A DNA stretch of 64,000 nt from Natronocalculus amylovorans. Its GTDB lineage: Archaea > Halobacteriota > Halobacteria > Halobacteriales > Haloferacaceae. Below, in pieces: positions 27,493-36,602 of this stretch (position 1 is its first letter; every line of letters starts with the position of its first letter). The DNA is taken from contig NZ_JAKRVX010000002.1 of NCBI RefSeq assembly GCF_023638035.1, forward strand, positions 248,001-312,000. The letters are read 5' to 3'. Position numbers and translations under genes: made by a program. The notes below the pieces were generated by a model. The model did not search any database. It saw only the letters and a list, made by a program, of their open reading frames with translations, and had not been told where the DNA came from.

Positions 27493-28560
27493 TCAGAATG
27501 CCTGGAGTTCTTCAAGTACGGCTTCAGCGCTGCCATCATCGATCGCAGCACGGGCCATTTCGAGCCCTTGCTCGAGATCAGCAGCATCCTCGCGTGCGTA
27601 GATACGGAACGCAGCGTTCAGTGCGATTGCATCTGCAAACTGGTCATCTCGATCGCCAGCGAGCACTTCCGTCGTGATCTTTGCAGAGTGTCCTTCCACG
27701 TCGTCTTTATCGACACCCAAGTCTTCGGTTTCGAAGTCCATACCGTAGTTTGCGGTTTCGATCTCGTAGTCGGTGAACTCCCCGTTGGTCCACTCGGCAA
27801 CTTTGGTGTATCCCGGACGGATATCGTCGTAGCCTTCCATTCCTTGGAACATGATCACGCGATCGAGGTCGTGATGTTCGCTTGCATCGAACGTGTCAAC
27901 CATCTTTTTCGCGAACGCAAGGTGGTAGAACGAGCCAAGGTGAACGTTTGCGTTTGCCGGGTTGGCGATCGTCTCAATGGTGTTGAAGAACGTCCGGACG
28001 CCCATCTTATCTCGCCGTTCGTTGAGGTCGTCAACGACAGGATTGAATGCTGGCTGGTAGTAGAACCCAAAGCCAGTTTCATCAACCATTGCAGCGGAGT
28101 CACGCGGTGTCAGCTCTGTTGCAACACCAAGCTCGTCAAGAACGTGTTTGTATGCACATCCCTTCTGTGTTGGGACGCGATCGCCAGAGTGCGTGACAAC
28201 TGGGGTACCAGCAGCAGCAGCGACAACACCGGCACCAACGCCGAGGAGTGCCGATCGGAGCTTGCCATCATAGTTTGCACCACAGTCAACAGGATCAACG
28301 CTTGGCTCAGCATACTCAACGTGTTCACACATTACGTCAGTGTATGCCGCGAGCTCTTCGGGATTATTGTGTTTCCAACGATTTGCAAGCCAGAATGCAC
28401 CGAGTGTTGTCTCGTCTGGTTCGCCAGCGAAAATCCGGCGGATTGCTTCTTGTGCCTGTTCCCGAGTGAGATCTTCTGCAGATTTTGGTCCCGATCCACA
28501 GACTTCAGTCATCAATCGTTTTAGCGGCCACTCGCCGAACGTCGCAGAGTTGTCTGACAT
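27493..28560 (-). CDS. Anthranilate phosphoribosyltransferase-like protein (TrpD2 type)
   Basis: 355 residues. Helical N-terminus with EETTLGAFW-type packing (GEPDETTLGAFWLANRW), then VDCGANYDGKLRSALLGVGAGV and THSGDRVPTQKG, which stand in place of the CGTGGD and KHGNR PRPP loops of true TrpD. The altered loops argue against anthranilate as substrate. Upstream of it is the SppA/DUF4350 group, 66 bases away; downstream are the iron operators. Role unknown. Confidence 0.8.
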   Translation of the reverse strand: MSDNSATFGEWPLKRLMTEVCGSGPKSAEDLTREQAQEAIRRIFAGEPDETTLGAFWLANRWKHNNPEELAAYTDVMCEHVEYAEPSVDPVDCGANYDGKLRSALLGVGAGVVAAAAGTPVVTHSGDRVPTQKGCAYKHVLDELGVATELTPRDSAAMVDETGFGFYYQPAFNPVVDDLNERRDKMGVRTFFNTIETIANPANANVHLGSFYHLAFAKKMVDTFDASEHHDLDRVIMFQGMEGYDDIRPGYTKVAEWTNGEFTDYEIETANYGMDFETEDLGVDKDDVEGHSAKITTEVLAGDRDDQFADAIALNAAFRIYAREDAADLEQGLEMARAAIDDGSAEAVLEELQAF

Positions 28561-28626
28561 ACGCTCGGCTACGGGTTAGTGTCGCAAAAACCCCGCGTTC
28601 ATTCTCAGAGGTTCAAAAAAGGTGTG

Positions 28627-28745
28627 CTACTCTTCTTCAGGTGGTGCGTCCGGGTCATCTGGATCATCGGGATCTTCTGGGTCGTCCGGGTCATCGGGAT
28701 CTTCTGGGTCGTCCGGATCTTCAGGATCATCAGGCTCTTCCGGTG
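28627..28745 (-). repeat. Tandem 27-base repeats coding an acidic Pro-Asp tail
   Basis: About four and a half 27-base units in the 3' end of the DUF4350 gene, each coding roughly DDPEDPDDP. The copies are near-identical at DNA level around 28665-28720, then drift. Their similarity suggests recent slippage or recombination. Confidence 0.75.
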
Positions 28746-29742
28746 GAACCGGCTCTTCACTATCCGCCCCATCTTCACCCTCTGTACCGTCGCCAGCGTC
28801 CGAATCTCCCGTATCGCCTGTCTCATCAGCCTCTGTTGTTTCTCGATCACCGCTCACGGCAAACTCGACAAGCAGCGCAATGAACTCATTTGTGTCACCG
28901 ATATTGTACCGGGTAACACCGAGGAAGCTGCTATCGCCAACAGCGAGTACGTTTCCATCAACGACCGCAAGACTGTGCACCCGATTTTCGGCTGCTCCTG
29001 CACGGCTTGCAGTCTCGCTTGATTCAAGGAGTACCGTTCCGCTCTCCGATCGGACTTCGCCAGGGATCGAAAGTACAATACCGTCTTCACTACTAATATC
29101 GGTTGTGTCGGTCGGTGTTGCAATGACCTGTTTATATCCGCCATCGTTTCTCTCCATATCATAGACGAACTGTGGGTCAAACGTCATCCCAAATGCACCC
29201 CCTAGACCGGAGAGTGTTGTTCGTTCTCGTATCGAGGAAACGCCGAATCCATCCGAAACAAGCAGTACGCGATCGGGCTCACCAAACAACATCACGCGAC
29301 CGCCGCTATCAGCAAACGACTCGACTGTGGCAACTTCGTCTACGCTGTGGGTCTGTTGTGGGCCAATAACGACATATGCGTCTGCCGCTGCGAGTGCCGT
29401 TTCAAGCTCACCACCGGAATGAAACCGTACTGTGTAGTTCTGCTGTTCGAGTGCTTCAATAAGCGGAAGAATATCTTCACGATCAAACTGGTTACCATGT
29501 GCAGTGTCAATGAGAACGGTCCCGGAGTTTTCAGCGTCGACGTCGGGATCGATGTCACCGCTTGCGTCGAGTGGGACTGATCGAACCGACTCATCAAATG
29601 CGGTTGCGTCGTACGGCTCTGCGGGAGACTGTGTGGGTGCAAACACGCCTGCAAAGAGCATACTTGCTCCTAACACAGCCGCCACGACGAAACAAAAGAT
29701 GAGCGCATAGCCAAGAATGGAGGGCTCGTTACGCATCATCAT
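28627..29742 (-). CDS. DUF4350 domain membrane-anchored protein with repetitive acidic tail
   Basis: About 371 residues. One N-terminal membrane helix (ILGYALIFCFVVAAVLGASMLF), then a DUF4350/GldG-like domain with VLIDTAHGNQFDREDILPLIEALEQQNY and GGRVMLFGEPD. The last 40 residues are Asp/Pro/Glu repeats. The start is one of three consecutive ATGs (29742, 29739, 29736) inside the 3' end of sppA, a 7- to 14-base overlap that couples the two. By family it may belong to a gliding-like or envelope ABC group, but no ABC genes are beside it. Confidence 0.8.
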   Translation of the reverse strand: MMMRNEPSILGYALIFCFVVAAVLGASMLFAGVFAPTQSPAEPYDATAFDESVRSVPLDASGDIDPDVDAENSGTVLIDTAHGNQFDREDILPLIEALEQQNYTVRFHSGGELETALAAADAYVVIGPQQTHSVDEVATVESFADSGGRVMLFGEPDRVLLVSDGFGVSSIRERTTLSGLGGAFGMTFDPQFVYDMERNDGGYKQVIATPTDTTDISSEDGIVLSIPGEVRSESGTVLLESSETASRAGAAENRVHSLAVVDGNVLAVGDSSFLGVTRYNIGDTNEFIALLVEFAVSGDRETTEADETGDTGDSDAGDGTEGEDGADSEEPVPPEEPDDPEDPDDPEDPDDPDDPEDPDDPDDPDAPPEEE

Positions 29743-30700
29743 CACCGTCCGGCACGATTGGTGTCTCAGTTGTCTCAGTCTCGTTGTGGACGATCGAACT
29801 CGTTGTAACAAGCTCTGGTTGCATGAGGAGTACAACCGGACCGCTTGATTCGTTACCGATGAATGTTGTAAACGAGATGGACTCTTTCTGCGGCGTATCT
29901 GCACTCACATAGGCGGCTTGTGAGACAAAGGTAACCGCCCCATTCCCACGGATAACCGTCGTATCGTACTGATCGACTCCGGCGCTAGTTGCTGCGTGTT
30001 CGACTGCAGACTGCCGATCGCCAATCGTGTCGGCCAAGCCACGGTCGATCGCATCATGTCCTGCGTACGTGCGAGCGTATGAGAGTTCAGCCTCAGAGAT
30101 GTCAAGGCGATCGCCTCTGCTCTCAAATGTCGCATTCACAAATGAACCGCGAAGCGTCTCAAGTTCGTGTTCAAGTGCGCGCTGTTCTCCACCGGAAAGC
30201 TTTGCTGGACCGGTTGTCGAAATGTCCTCGTTTGGTTCCAACGGTGGTGGAAGCGTTGCAAGTACACCAACACTCCCAACTTGGGAGGCTGGTTTGACAT
30301 ATATTTCTTCGCTCGGTGCTATTGCATAGTATGCCCCAGAGGCGGCAACGGCATCAACTGATGCAACGACCGGCATCTCGTCTGCGGTTCGTTGAACCTG
30401 CATGTAGAGCTCCTCGCTCGCTGCGGCACCGCCGCCACCACTATTTGCGACAAGCACGACAGCGACAATCGAGTCGTCATTGCGGGCTGTTTCGAGTGAC
30501 TGCGTCACAGTAGCGGTTCGCTCACCGTCGATCGTTCCCTCGATTGGAATCACCGCAACGGTTCCCGATGAGCTGCCAGAGAGTCCACCAGTCGCGAACG
30601 GTGCGATTGCAAGTCCAACCACAAGCGCTGCGAGCACCACAAGCGTGAACGAGCTCGTTGCTCGCATATGTATCGATCGGAGTGCATCACGCATACACAC
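29729..30700 (-). CDS. sppA: Signal peptide peptidase SppA (S49 family)
   Basis: 323 residues. N-terminal membrane anchor at about residues 17-40; the active site faces outward or into the membrane. The catalytic Ser is at residue 121 in AVAASGAYYAIA and the general-base Lys probably at 167 in TTGPAKLSGGEQR, with the usual following helix. Degrades leftover signal peptides. Ends overlapping the DUF4350 start. ATG choices within the first 12 residues are uncertain. Confidence 0.88.
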   Translation of the reverse strand: MCMRDALRSIHMRATSSFTLVVLAALVVGLAIAPFATGGLSGSSSGTVAVIPIEGTIDGERTATVTQSLETARNDDSIVAVVLVANSGGGGAAASEELYMQVQRTADEMPVVASVDAVAASGAYYAIAPSEEIYVKPASQVGSVGVLATLPPPLEPNEDISTTGPAKLSGGEQRALEHELETLRGSFVNATFESRGDRLDISEAELSYARTYAGHDAIDRGLADTIGDRQSAVEHAATSAGVDQYDTTVIRGNGAVTFVSQAAYVSADTPQKESISFTTFIGNESSGPVVLLMQPELVTTSSIVHNETETTETPIVPDGDDDA

Positions 30701-30827
30701 CTGTCCACGGAGAGCAGCAAAACCCTACGGAGCCGACGGATTCGACGACAGTCTCACTGGATGGTAGCTTTTCACATACAGTATCGAACCCGAAAACAGT
30801 AGATATCTTGAAGCCGTACACTCAATA

Positions 30828-31886
30828 ATGAGTGCGCTTTCTGGGGAGTGGCGCGAGTCGATCGATGACATCGATGCAAAGCTGATTGATGAGTATCAAA
30901 GCGGGTTTCCAATCGAACCACATCCATTTCGACGCCTCGGCAAAGAGCTCGGAATCTCTGAAGATGAGGCGTTGAACCGAGTGACCGTTCTTCGTGAGAT
31001 GGGTGTCTTCCGACGGTTCGGTGCAGTGTTGAATCCACCCGTTATTGGAAGTTCAACGCTTGCTGCGGTCAAGGCACCTGAAGACCGGTTTGATGAGATT
31101 GCGGAGTTTATAAACAACTATCGGCAGATAAACCACAACTATCGACGCGAACACGAGTGGAATATGTGGTTTGTGGTGACCGCAGGCTCACGAGATCGAC
31201 GAGATGAGATCCTCTCTGAGATTGAAACAGAAACCGGCTGTACAGTATTGAACCTCCCAATGCTGACCGACTACTATATTGATCTGGAGTTTCCGGTTGT
31301 CAATGACGACCGGTTTGCCAGAGAGAGTGTTGAATCGACAACCGTAGATGCGACACGAATTTCAGAGGAGGCAACGGGAGATCTCACTGCGTTGGAAGCG
31401 GACCTACTCATAGAAATTCAAGATGGATTCCCGCTTTCTAAAACACCATATCAGGATGTCGCAGATTCGATCGGAGCGGACGTCTCTGCTGTGATTACGG
31501 CGATCGAACGGCTCCTGGAAGATGGCTGTATCAAGCGAATTGGCTGTGTTGTTAACCACGTTGTGACTGGCTTTCACAACAACTGTATGGTTGTCTGGAA
31601 CGTTCCTGACGAAAAGCTCGACGAGTGTGGGGAAATCGTTGGAAGCCTTCCATATGTGACGCTCTGTTATCACCGCCCGCGACGGCCAGCGCTGGGGTGG
31701 GAATACAATATGTTCACCATGATCCACGGCCGAGAGGCAGAAGCAGTTGATGCAAAGATTGACGAGTTAGCGTCGGAGTATCTTCCGTTCGAGCATGAGC
31801 GGCTCTACTCAACGGAAACGCTAAAACAAACTGGCGCACAGTACGACTCGCTTGTTGCTCAGAGTTCACAAACAACCCACCAGTAA
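30828..31886 (+). CDS. Fused siroheme decarboxylase AhbA-AhbB
   Basis: 352 residues made of two Lrp/AsnC-like halves, each a winged HTH followed by the catalytic domain. Half one (to about 185) has NHNYRREHEWNMWFVV; half two (from about 190) has TLCYHRPRRPALGWEYNMF. These are the two signatures of AhbA and AhbB, which in most archaea are separate proteins forming a heterodimer that decarboxylates siroheme to didecarboxysiroheme, on the alternative haem b (and d1) route. Six bases separate it from a GNAT gene. Confidence 0.9.
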   Translation: MSALSGEWRESIDDIDAKLIDEYQSGFPIEPHPFRRLGKELGISEDEALNRVTVLREMGVFRRFGAVLNPPVIGSSTLAAVKAPEDRFDEIAEFINNYRQINHNYRREHEWNMWFVVTAGSRDRRDEILSEIETETGCTVLNLPMLTDYYIDLEFPVVNDDRFARESVESTTVDATRISEEATGDLTALEADLLIEIQDGFPLSKTPYQDVADSIGADVSAVITAIERLLEDGCIKRIGCVVNHVVTGFHNNCMVVWNVPDEKLDECGEIVGSLPYVTLCYHRPRRPALGWEYNMFTMIHGREAEAVDAKIDELASEYLPFEHERLYSTETLKQTGAQYDSLVAQSSQTTHQ

Positions 31887-31891
31887 CCGGT

Positions 31892-32374
31892 ATGGACGAA
31901 CACATGGAGCAGGGTCCTGTTCATGGCGTCTTTGTCGTTGGTACAAACCGTGAGCGCGGGGCAGCATTTTCGATCCGGGAGGCGGTATTTATTGACGAAC
32001 AGGGAGTCCCACGGGAGGATGAGTATGATGCGCACGACAACGATCCATCCGTAACACACTTTATTGCGTATGCAGATGGCACTGCAGTTGGTACTGCACG
32101 GCTTCGGCCGATCGAACACGAGGGCTCACCGGCTGGAAAAGTGGAACGTGTTGCAGTGCTCAAAACTGCTCGCAGTGATGGATGGGGAACAGAGCTTATG
32201 AAGGCAGCCGAAGCAGTGGCAATCGATGCAGGACACAGCCAGATCGTACTGCATGGACAGACACATGCGGCGGCGTTCTATGAACGGCTTGGATATGAAA
32301 CCGTGAGCGACGTCTTTGTGGAAGATGGAATTGACCATATAAAAATGCAAAAGCCGATCGAGGCTGAGACATAA
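31892..32374 (+). CDS. GNAT N-acetyltransferase (ElaA-like)
   Basis: 160 residues with DEQGVPREDEYD, GTARLRPIEHEG, VERVAVLKTARSDGWGTELM (acetyl-CoA P-loop) and AAAFYERLGYETV. Near ElaA/YjcF group. Starts 5 bases after the AhbA-AhbB fusion, so cotranslated. Substrate unknown; link to haem branch is by position only. Confidence 0.85.
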   Translation: MDEHMEQGPVHGVFVVGTNRERGAAFSIREAVFIDEQGVPREDEYDAHDNDPSVTHFIAYADGTAVGTARLRPIEHEGSPAGKVERVAVLKTARSDGWGTELMKAAEAVAIDAGHSQIVLHGQTHAAAFYERLGYETVSDVFVEDGIDHIKMQKPIEAET

Positions 32375-32432
32375 CTGTCGTCATGAGACCAAGACCGATA
32401 CATGAAAAAGCCGGCGTTACCTATAGGAAACA

Positions 32433-32771
32433 ATGAGCGACGATCGTCCAACAAAGCCAAGCGAGATTGGTTCGGCGGACGCCCCACCGATCGACGAAAA
32501 ACCATATAAGATTATTTTTGAAGCAAACAAATGTTTCGGCGCAGGTCGATGCGCAGAGGCAACAAAAAACTGGGAGCTAGATATCGAAACGGGGCTGGCA
32601 AAGCCACGATCGTACTTTATTAGCGAATCAGAGCTTGAGGAAAACGTGAGGGCCGCAGAGCTATGTCCCGCAAAGAAGGGTGACGGAATCATCCACATCG
32701 TCGATCGACGAACTGACAAGGAGATCGCACCCGATCCACATGGAGACGGGACGCTCAGTGTCGATTGGTAG
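32433..32771 (+). CDS. Ferredoxin with three-Cys (3Fe-4S-type) motif
   Basis: 112 residues. One cluster motif only: ANKCFGAGRCAEA (C-x5-C) then AELCPAKKG, lacking the Cys after the first pair, as in single [3Fe-4S] ferredoxins. The pattern matches electron carriers for P450s and radical SAM haem enzymes. Downstream of the siroheme decarboxylase, it may supply electrons to AhbD, which is not in the window. Confidence 0.82.
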   Translation: MSDDRPTKPSEIGSADAPPIDEKPYKIIFEANKCFGAGRCAEATKNWELDIETGLAKPRSYFISESELEENVRAAELCPAKKGDGIIHIVDRRTDKEIAPDPHGDGTLSVDW

Positions 32772-32885
32772 CAGTAAAAAGAGTCTAAATATAGCACAAA
32801 AGCTGCACTGTGACACCTTCAGATTGAGTTCTACACTCGCTGCGACTGGTTGGTGGGGGGAGCTGAGATATGGGCAAAATAGTAT

Positions 32886-33113
32886 CTAGTCACGATCCCA
32901 GATGTAGACGACGAGTGCGAGTATCCCGCCAAAAAACGTTAGAAAAGTAAGCGCGCCAACGACAAGAGCCCACAGGGCAGCGTTGTCGTTACCACGCGTC
33001 TGAGCGTCATTATACACCCAATAGGCAAGTACAAAAGGTACGATCAGCACGATCAAGCTGATTAAAATCAACAGTTCAAAACCGAGAGGAGTTCCAAATC
33101 CAAGGGGAACCAT
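32886..33113 (-). CDS. Small two-helix membrane protein
   Basis: 75 residues with two hydrophobic helices (about 12-32 and 48-70) and the polar loop VYNDAQTRGNDNAALWA, similar to the phospholipase D N-terminal type membrane segment common in haloarchaea. Function unknown. It converges with the ferredoxin gene (114 bases between stops) and is flanked upstream by AT-rich DNA. Confidence 0.65.
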   Translation of the reverse strand: MVPLGFGTPLGFELLILISLIVLIVPFVLAYWVYNDAQTRGNDNAALWALVVGALTFLTFFGGILALVVYIWDRD

Positions 33114-33275
33114 GATTTAGAATTTCATCAATGAATTGAAAATGTTGTTGGTTCGTTATTAGTAAATAGTTTTTTTATAATACTACATTTGGAACTTAGC
33201 TCTACTTGTATATTCGCGCGCGCTATTCAGCGCACAGCGCTTGTCAGAGTTGAGGGATTTAACAGAACTTCAAAT

Positions 33276-33281
33276 AAAAAA
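33276..33281 (-). terminator. U-rich terminator after the peptide transporter operon
   Basis: Minus-strand run of six T at 33276-33281, 25 bases after the stop of the last ATPase gene. No strong hairpin precedes it, as is normal for archaeal U-tract termination. Confidence 0.35.
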
Positions 33282-33305
33282 TGTCTATTCAGCAGCGGCG
33301 ATGTA

Positions 33306-34610
33306 CTATGGTTGGCCTGCTTTGGCCTCGTTATACAGCACACATTTTGCTTCTTGTGTCTCAGTCACTTGGTGCATCTCGATCGGTGGACGCTCACATG
33401 GGGACGCAAATGCGGTTTCAAGATTCGATTTTGCCTCGTCGGTGTCGCCGTCAAGCACCGCAATAAGCGCATCTGAGAGGAGTTTCTCCGCATCTCGATC
33501 GGAGAGCTCCGCAGGGATATTGTACGTATCTCTGATCGTCGCCGGCGTCTCATCAGTCTCGGAAACAAGCGAGATATCATCTTCTAACAGATCACGTCTG
33601 AAATTCGAGATCGATCGCCATGTGTTCTGATTAAACGAGAAGCCCTCGGGTTGGACAAGCTTTGGACAGCGAGGGTGGAACCGACAGCCACTCGGAACAT
33701 CGATCGGATCCGGCACTTCCCCAACAAGTTCGATTCGCTCACGTGTCTCTGTCGGATTAATCCGTGGGACCGACGAAACAAGTGCCTGTGTGTACGGATG
33801 TTGCGGATTATTGATAATCTCATCCGCAGGTCCGACCTCGACCATCTCACCAAGGTACATAATTCCGATTCGATCACACATATGCTTCAGCAACGAGAGG
33901 TCGTGACTGATGTACACTGCGGTCAGTCCAAGCTCGGACTGCAACCGCTTGAAGAGATCAAGAATGCTTGCACGGATCGACACATCGAGCATACTTGCCG
34001 GTTCGTCTGCAAGCAGGAAGGATGGTTTGAGCGCGAGTGCACGGGCAATACCGACACGCTGGCGCTCACCACCTGAGAGTTCGCCGGGGTATTCGTGTGC
34101 GTATGCTTCTGCTGGACGGAGTCCAGCCTGTTCGATCGTCTCATACACACGGGCATCCCGCTCTTCTTCCGTTCCGATACCGTGAACATCTAGCGGCTCA
34201 CGGACCCATTTATATACAGTAAACCGTGGGTTAATTGATTGATACGGGTCTTGGTGGATGATCTGGGCCTCACGACGGAAGGCGTTTAGCTCCTCACCAG
34301 TAACATCCGTGATATCTTTCCCGTCAAAGTAAATGTTTCCACCAGTTGGATCGTGTAGTCGGATCGCAGTCTTTCCAAGCGTGGTTTTTCCACACCCAGA
34401 TTCACCGGCTAGTCCAAACGCTTCACCCTTTCGAATTCCGAGCGAAACACCGTCAACAGCATGGACTGCCTTGTCACTTTCTCCACGGATGATACGAGAG
34501 ACGAGACCAGTGTTGATTGGGAAGTGTTTCTCAAGCCCCTTGACTTCTAATTTGTAGTTGTACGCATCATCAAGCTCTCGCTGTGATTGTGTTGCGTCTG
34601 CACTAGTCAT
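33306..34610 (-). CDS. Oligopeptide/dipeptide ABC transporter ATPase 2
   Basis: 434 residues. Walker A GESGCGKTTLGK, signature LSGGERQRVGIA and Walker B LLADEPASMLDVS. The C-terminal extension (residues about 330-434) with CRFHPRCP follows the family, and includes a further Cys-rich end (ASPCERPP, EAKCVLY). Last gene of the five-gene operon, overlapping the preceding ATPase by 8 bases. Confidence 0.92.
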   Translation of the reverse strand: MTSADATQSQRELDDAYNYKLEVKGLEKHFPINTGLVSRIIRGESDKAVHAVDGVSLGIRKGEAFGLAGESGCGKTTLGKTAIRLHDPTGGNIYFDGKDITDVTGEELNAFRREAQIIHQDPYQSINPRFTVYKWVREPLDVHGIGTEEERDARVYETIEQAGLRPAEAYAHEYPGELSGGERQRVGIARALALKPSFLLADEPASMLDVSIRASILDLFKRLQSELGLTAVYISHDLSLLKHMCDRIGIMYLGEMVEVGPADEIINNPQHPYTQALVSSVPRINPTETRERIELVGEVPDPIDVPSGCRFHPRCPKLVQPEGFSFNQNTWRSISNFRRDLLEDDISLVSETDETPATIRDTYNIPAELSDRDAEKLLSDALIAVLDGDTDEAKSNLETAFASPCERPPIEMHQVTETQEAKCVLYNEAKAGQP

Positions 34611-35664
34611 CGCTTGTCACCTCCGGAGGCGTCTCATCTGGCCGGCCAATCTCTTGTTCCATCCATGTCTCCTTCTTTGCTGCCTCTTCTTGCAGATACT
34701 CAATCTCATCTGCCCTATGGCATTCGACCATATGGCCATCACCGTAGTCCTCTGCCTCTGGAGTAACTTCCCAGCACTCCTCTGTTGCAAATGGACATCG
34801 AGGGGCAAATCGGCAGCCTTCGTCTGGATCAACTAAGTCAGGTGGCGTTCCTGGAATCGAAATGAGGTCTTTGTCTTCATCGCTGATGTCTGGGAACGCA
34901 TTTCGGAGTCCAAGCGTGTACGGATGTCGTGGGCTCATCATAATCGTCTCTGCATCTGCAATTTCAACCACACGCCCACCGTAGACAACGGCGATTCGAT
35001 CACAGGTTTCTGAAACAACCGACATATCGTGCGTGATCATGATCATCGCGCTGTCGATCTCACGCTGCTTCTCTTTGATCGTCTCCAGAATCCGATCTTG
35101 GATCACAACATCAAGTGCTGTTGTCGGCTCATCAGCAAGAATGATATTCGGACTCAAACAGAGTGCGAGTGCAATCATTGCACGTTGAGCCATCCCGCCG
35201 GAGAACTGGTGTGGGTAGTCGTCGATCCGATCGGGGTCAATACCAAGCTCATTAAAGAGCTCTCTTGCCCGCTTTCGTGCCTCTTTTTTCGAGGTGTCGT
35301 CCTCGTGGTACCGGATTACTTCAACGATTTGACTCCCAACGGTGTACACTGGGTCAAATCCATTCATTGCGTTCTGTGGGATCATCGAGATCTCGGACCA
35401 GCGGATCTGCTTTCGCAGTTGTCTGTCAGTTAGTTCGGTGATTTCAGTTCCATCATAGTTGATCGAACCATCAACAATCTCCGCATTTTTTGGGAAGAGT
35501 CGGATAATCGATTTTGCGAGCGTCGTTTTACCACTCCCACTCTCTCCAACCAAGCCGACGGTCTCGCCTCGGTCAACGGAGAGCGATACGCCATCAGTTG
35601 CACGTACCCACCCATCACTGGCGCGGTAGTACGTTTTCAAATCTGTAATTTCGAGCAAACTCAT
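34603..35664 (-). CDS. Oligopeptide/dipeptide ABC transporter ATPase 1
   Basis: 353 residues with Walker A GESGSGKTTLAK, signature FSGGMAQRAMIA, and Walker B IILADEPTTALDVV. Ends with CRFAPRCPFATEEC, the OppD-type Cys motif near the C-terminus. It overlaps the permease start by 4 bases and the second ATPase by 8, indicating strict translational coupling. Confidence 0.93.
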   Translation of the reverse strand: MSLLEITDLKTYYRASDGWVRATDGVSLSVDRGETVGLVGESGSGKTTLAKSIIRLFPKNAEIVDGSINYDGTEITELTDRQLRKQIRWSEISMIPQNAMNGFDPVYTVGSQIVEVIRYHEDDTSKKEARKRARELFNELGIDPDRIDDYPHQFSGGMAQRAMIALALCLSPNIILADEPTTALDVVIQDRILETIKEKQREIDSAMIMITHDMSVVSETCDRIAVVYGGRVVEIADAETIMMSPRHPYTLGLRNAFPDISDEDKDLISIPGTPPDLVDPDEGCRFAPRCPFATEECWEVTPEAEDYGDGHMVECHRADEIEYLQEEAAKKETWMEQEIGRPDETPPEVTSDD

Positions 35665-36602
35665 TCTTGATGCCTCAGTTCTGGGTTAACCACTTTTTCG
35701 AGCGTCCGGCCGATGAAGAACACCGACATCACAAATAGCATAATTGCGATGCCAGGTGGGAATACCCACCACCATGCAACGCGGATTGCGTCTGCAGTGT
35801 AGACGTTGAAAATCATCTCTCCCCACGAGAGCATTGTCGGGTCACCGAAGCCAAGGAACGAGAGGCTTGCTTCTGCAATCACTGCCCATCCAACCGCGAA
35901 CGCAGCGTACAAGAATGCAAGCGGGAGCACGTTCGGCAAGATGTGAAGGTACATGATCCGAACGTGGCTTGCACCGATCGCCTCAGCACTTTCAACGTAC
36001 GGGCGTTGTTTGTGACTCAGTACTTGTGACCGGATCACACGTGCGGTCGATCGCCACAAGACGAGGACGATCGCAACAATGATATTAACAATACTGCTGC
36101 CGAGAATTGCGACCAACACGATCGCAAACGGAAGGAACGGAACTGCGTAGACAATGTCTGTAATTCGCATGAGTACATCGTCCACCCAGCCGCCGAAGTA
36201 CGCACTCACAAGGCCGATATTCGTCCCAATGAATACTGCCATGAACGCAGCCAGACTCCCAACGAGAAGTGTGACACGCGTTCCAGCAATGAGCTGTGAG
36301 AACACATCACGTCCAAGTACAGTCGTTCCGAGCGGGTGCTCCAATGATGGCGGTTCAAGCCGCCCACCAACTCGCGTGGCGGTTGGGTCATGCGGTGCAA
36401 GCCCTGGAATAGTGATATTAAGGAAGTCGATCGTGATTGGCCGTGCAAAGATTCCAATGAAGATGAACGTTGCAAGGATTACGAGTCCGATCTGTCCAAG
36501 TCGATCACCCTCAAATGCTTCAAATTTGTCTCGGATAAAGCGGGCGCTGTTTGCGACGCCATCAAAGAGACGGGTTACTGGAGAGTTTGTTTCAGTGCTC
36601 AT
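35661..36602 (-). CDS. Peptide ABC transporter permease (DppC/OppC)
   Basis: 313 residues, six predicted membrane helices. The permease signature is EAIGASHVRIMYLHILPNV. The N-terminal region LIGTTVLGRDVFSQLIAGTR-like contact (HPLGTTVLGRDVFSQL) is typical of DppC. Overlaps each neighbour by 4 bases. Confidence 0.93.
   Translation of the reverse strand: MSTETNSPVTRLFDGVANSARFIRDKFEAFEGDRLGQIGLVILATFIFIGIFARPITIDFLNITIPGLAPHDPTATRVGGRLEPPSLEHPLGTTVLGRDVFSQLIAGTRVTLLVGSLAAFMAVFIGTNIGLVSAYFGGWVDDVLMRITDIVYAVPFLPFAIVLVAILGSSIVNIIVAIVLVLWRSTARVIRSQVLSHKQRPYVESAEAIGASHVRIMYLHILPNVLPLAFLYAAFAVGWAVIAEASLSFLGFGDPTMLSWGEMIFNVYTADAIRVAWWWVFPPGIAIMLFVMSVFFIGRTLEKVVNPELRHQE

Noticed and set aside
27493-28560. 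Calling this trpD of the tryptophan pathway
   Set aside because: The PRPP and anthranilate loops differ from true TrpD and no trp gene is adjacent.
28622-29164. Ser/Gly-rich plus-strand reading frame with SGSSGSSG repeats
   Set aside because: It is the antisense of the DUF4350 gene's acidic repeats; the minus-strand protein has a membrane anchor, a domain and coupling to sppA.
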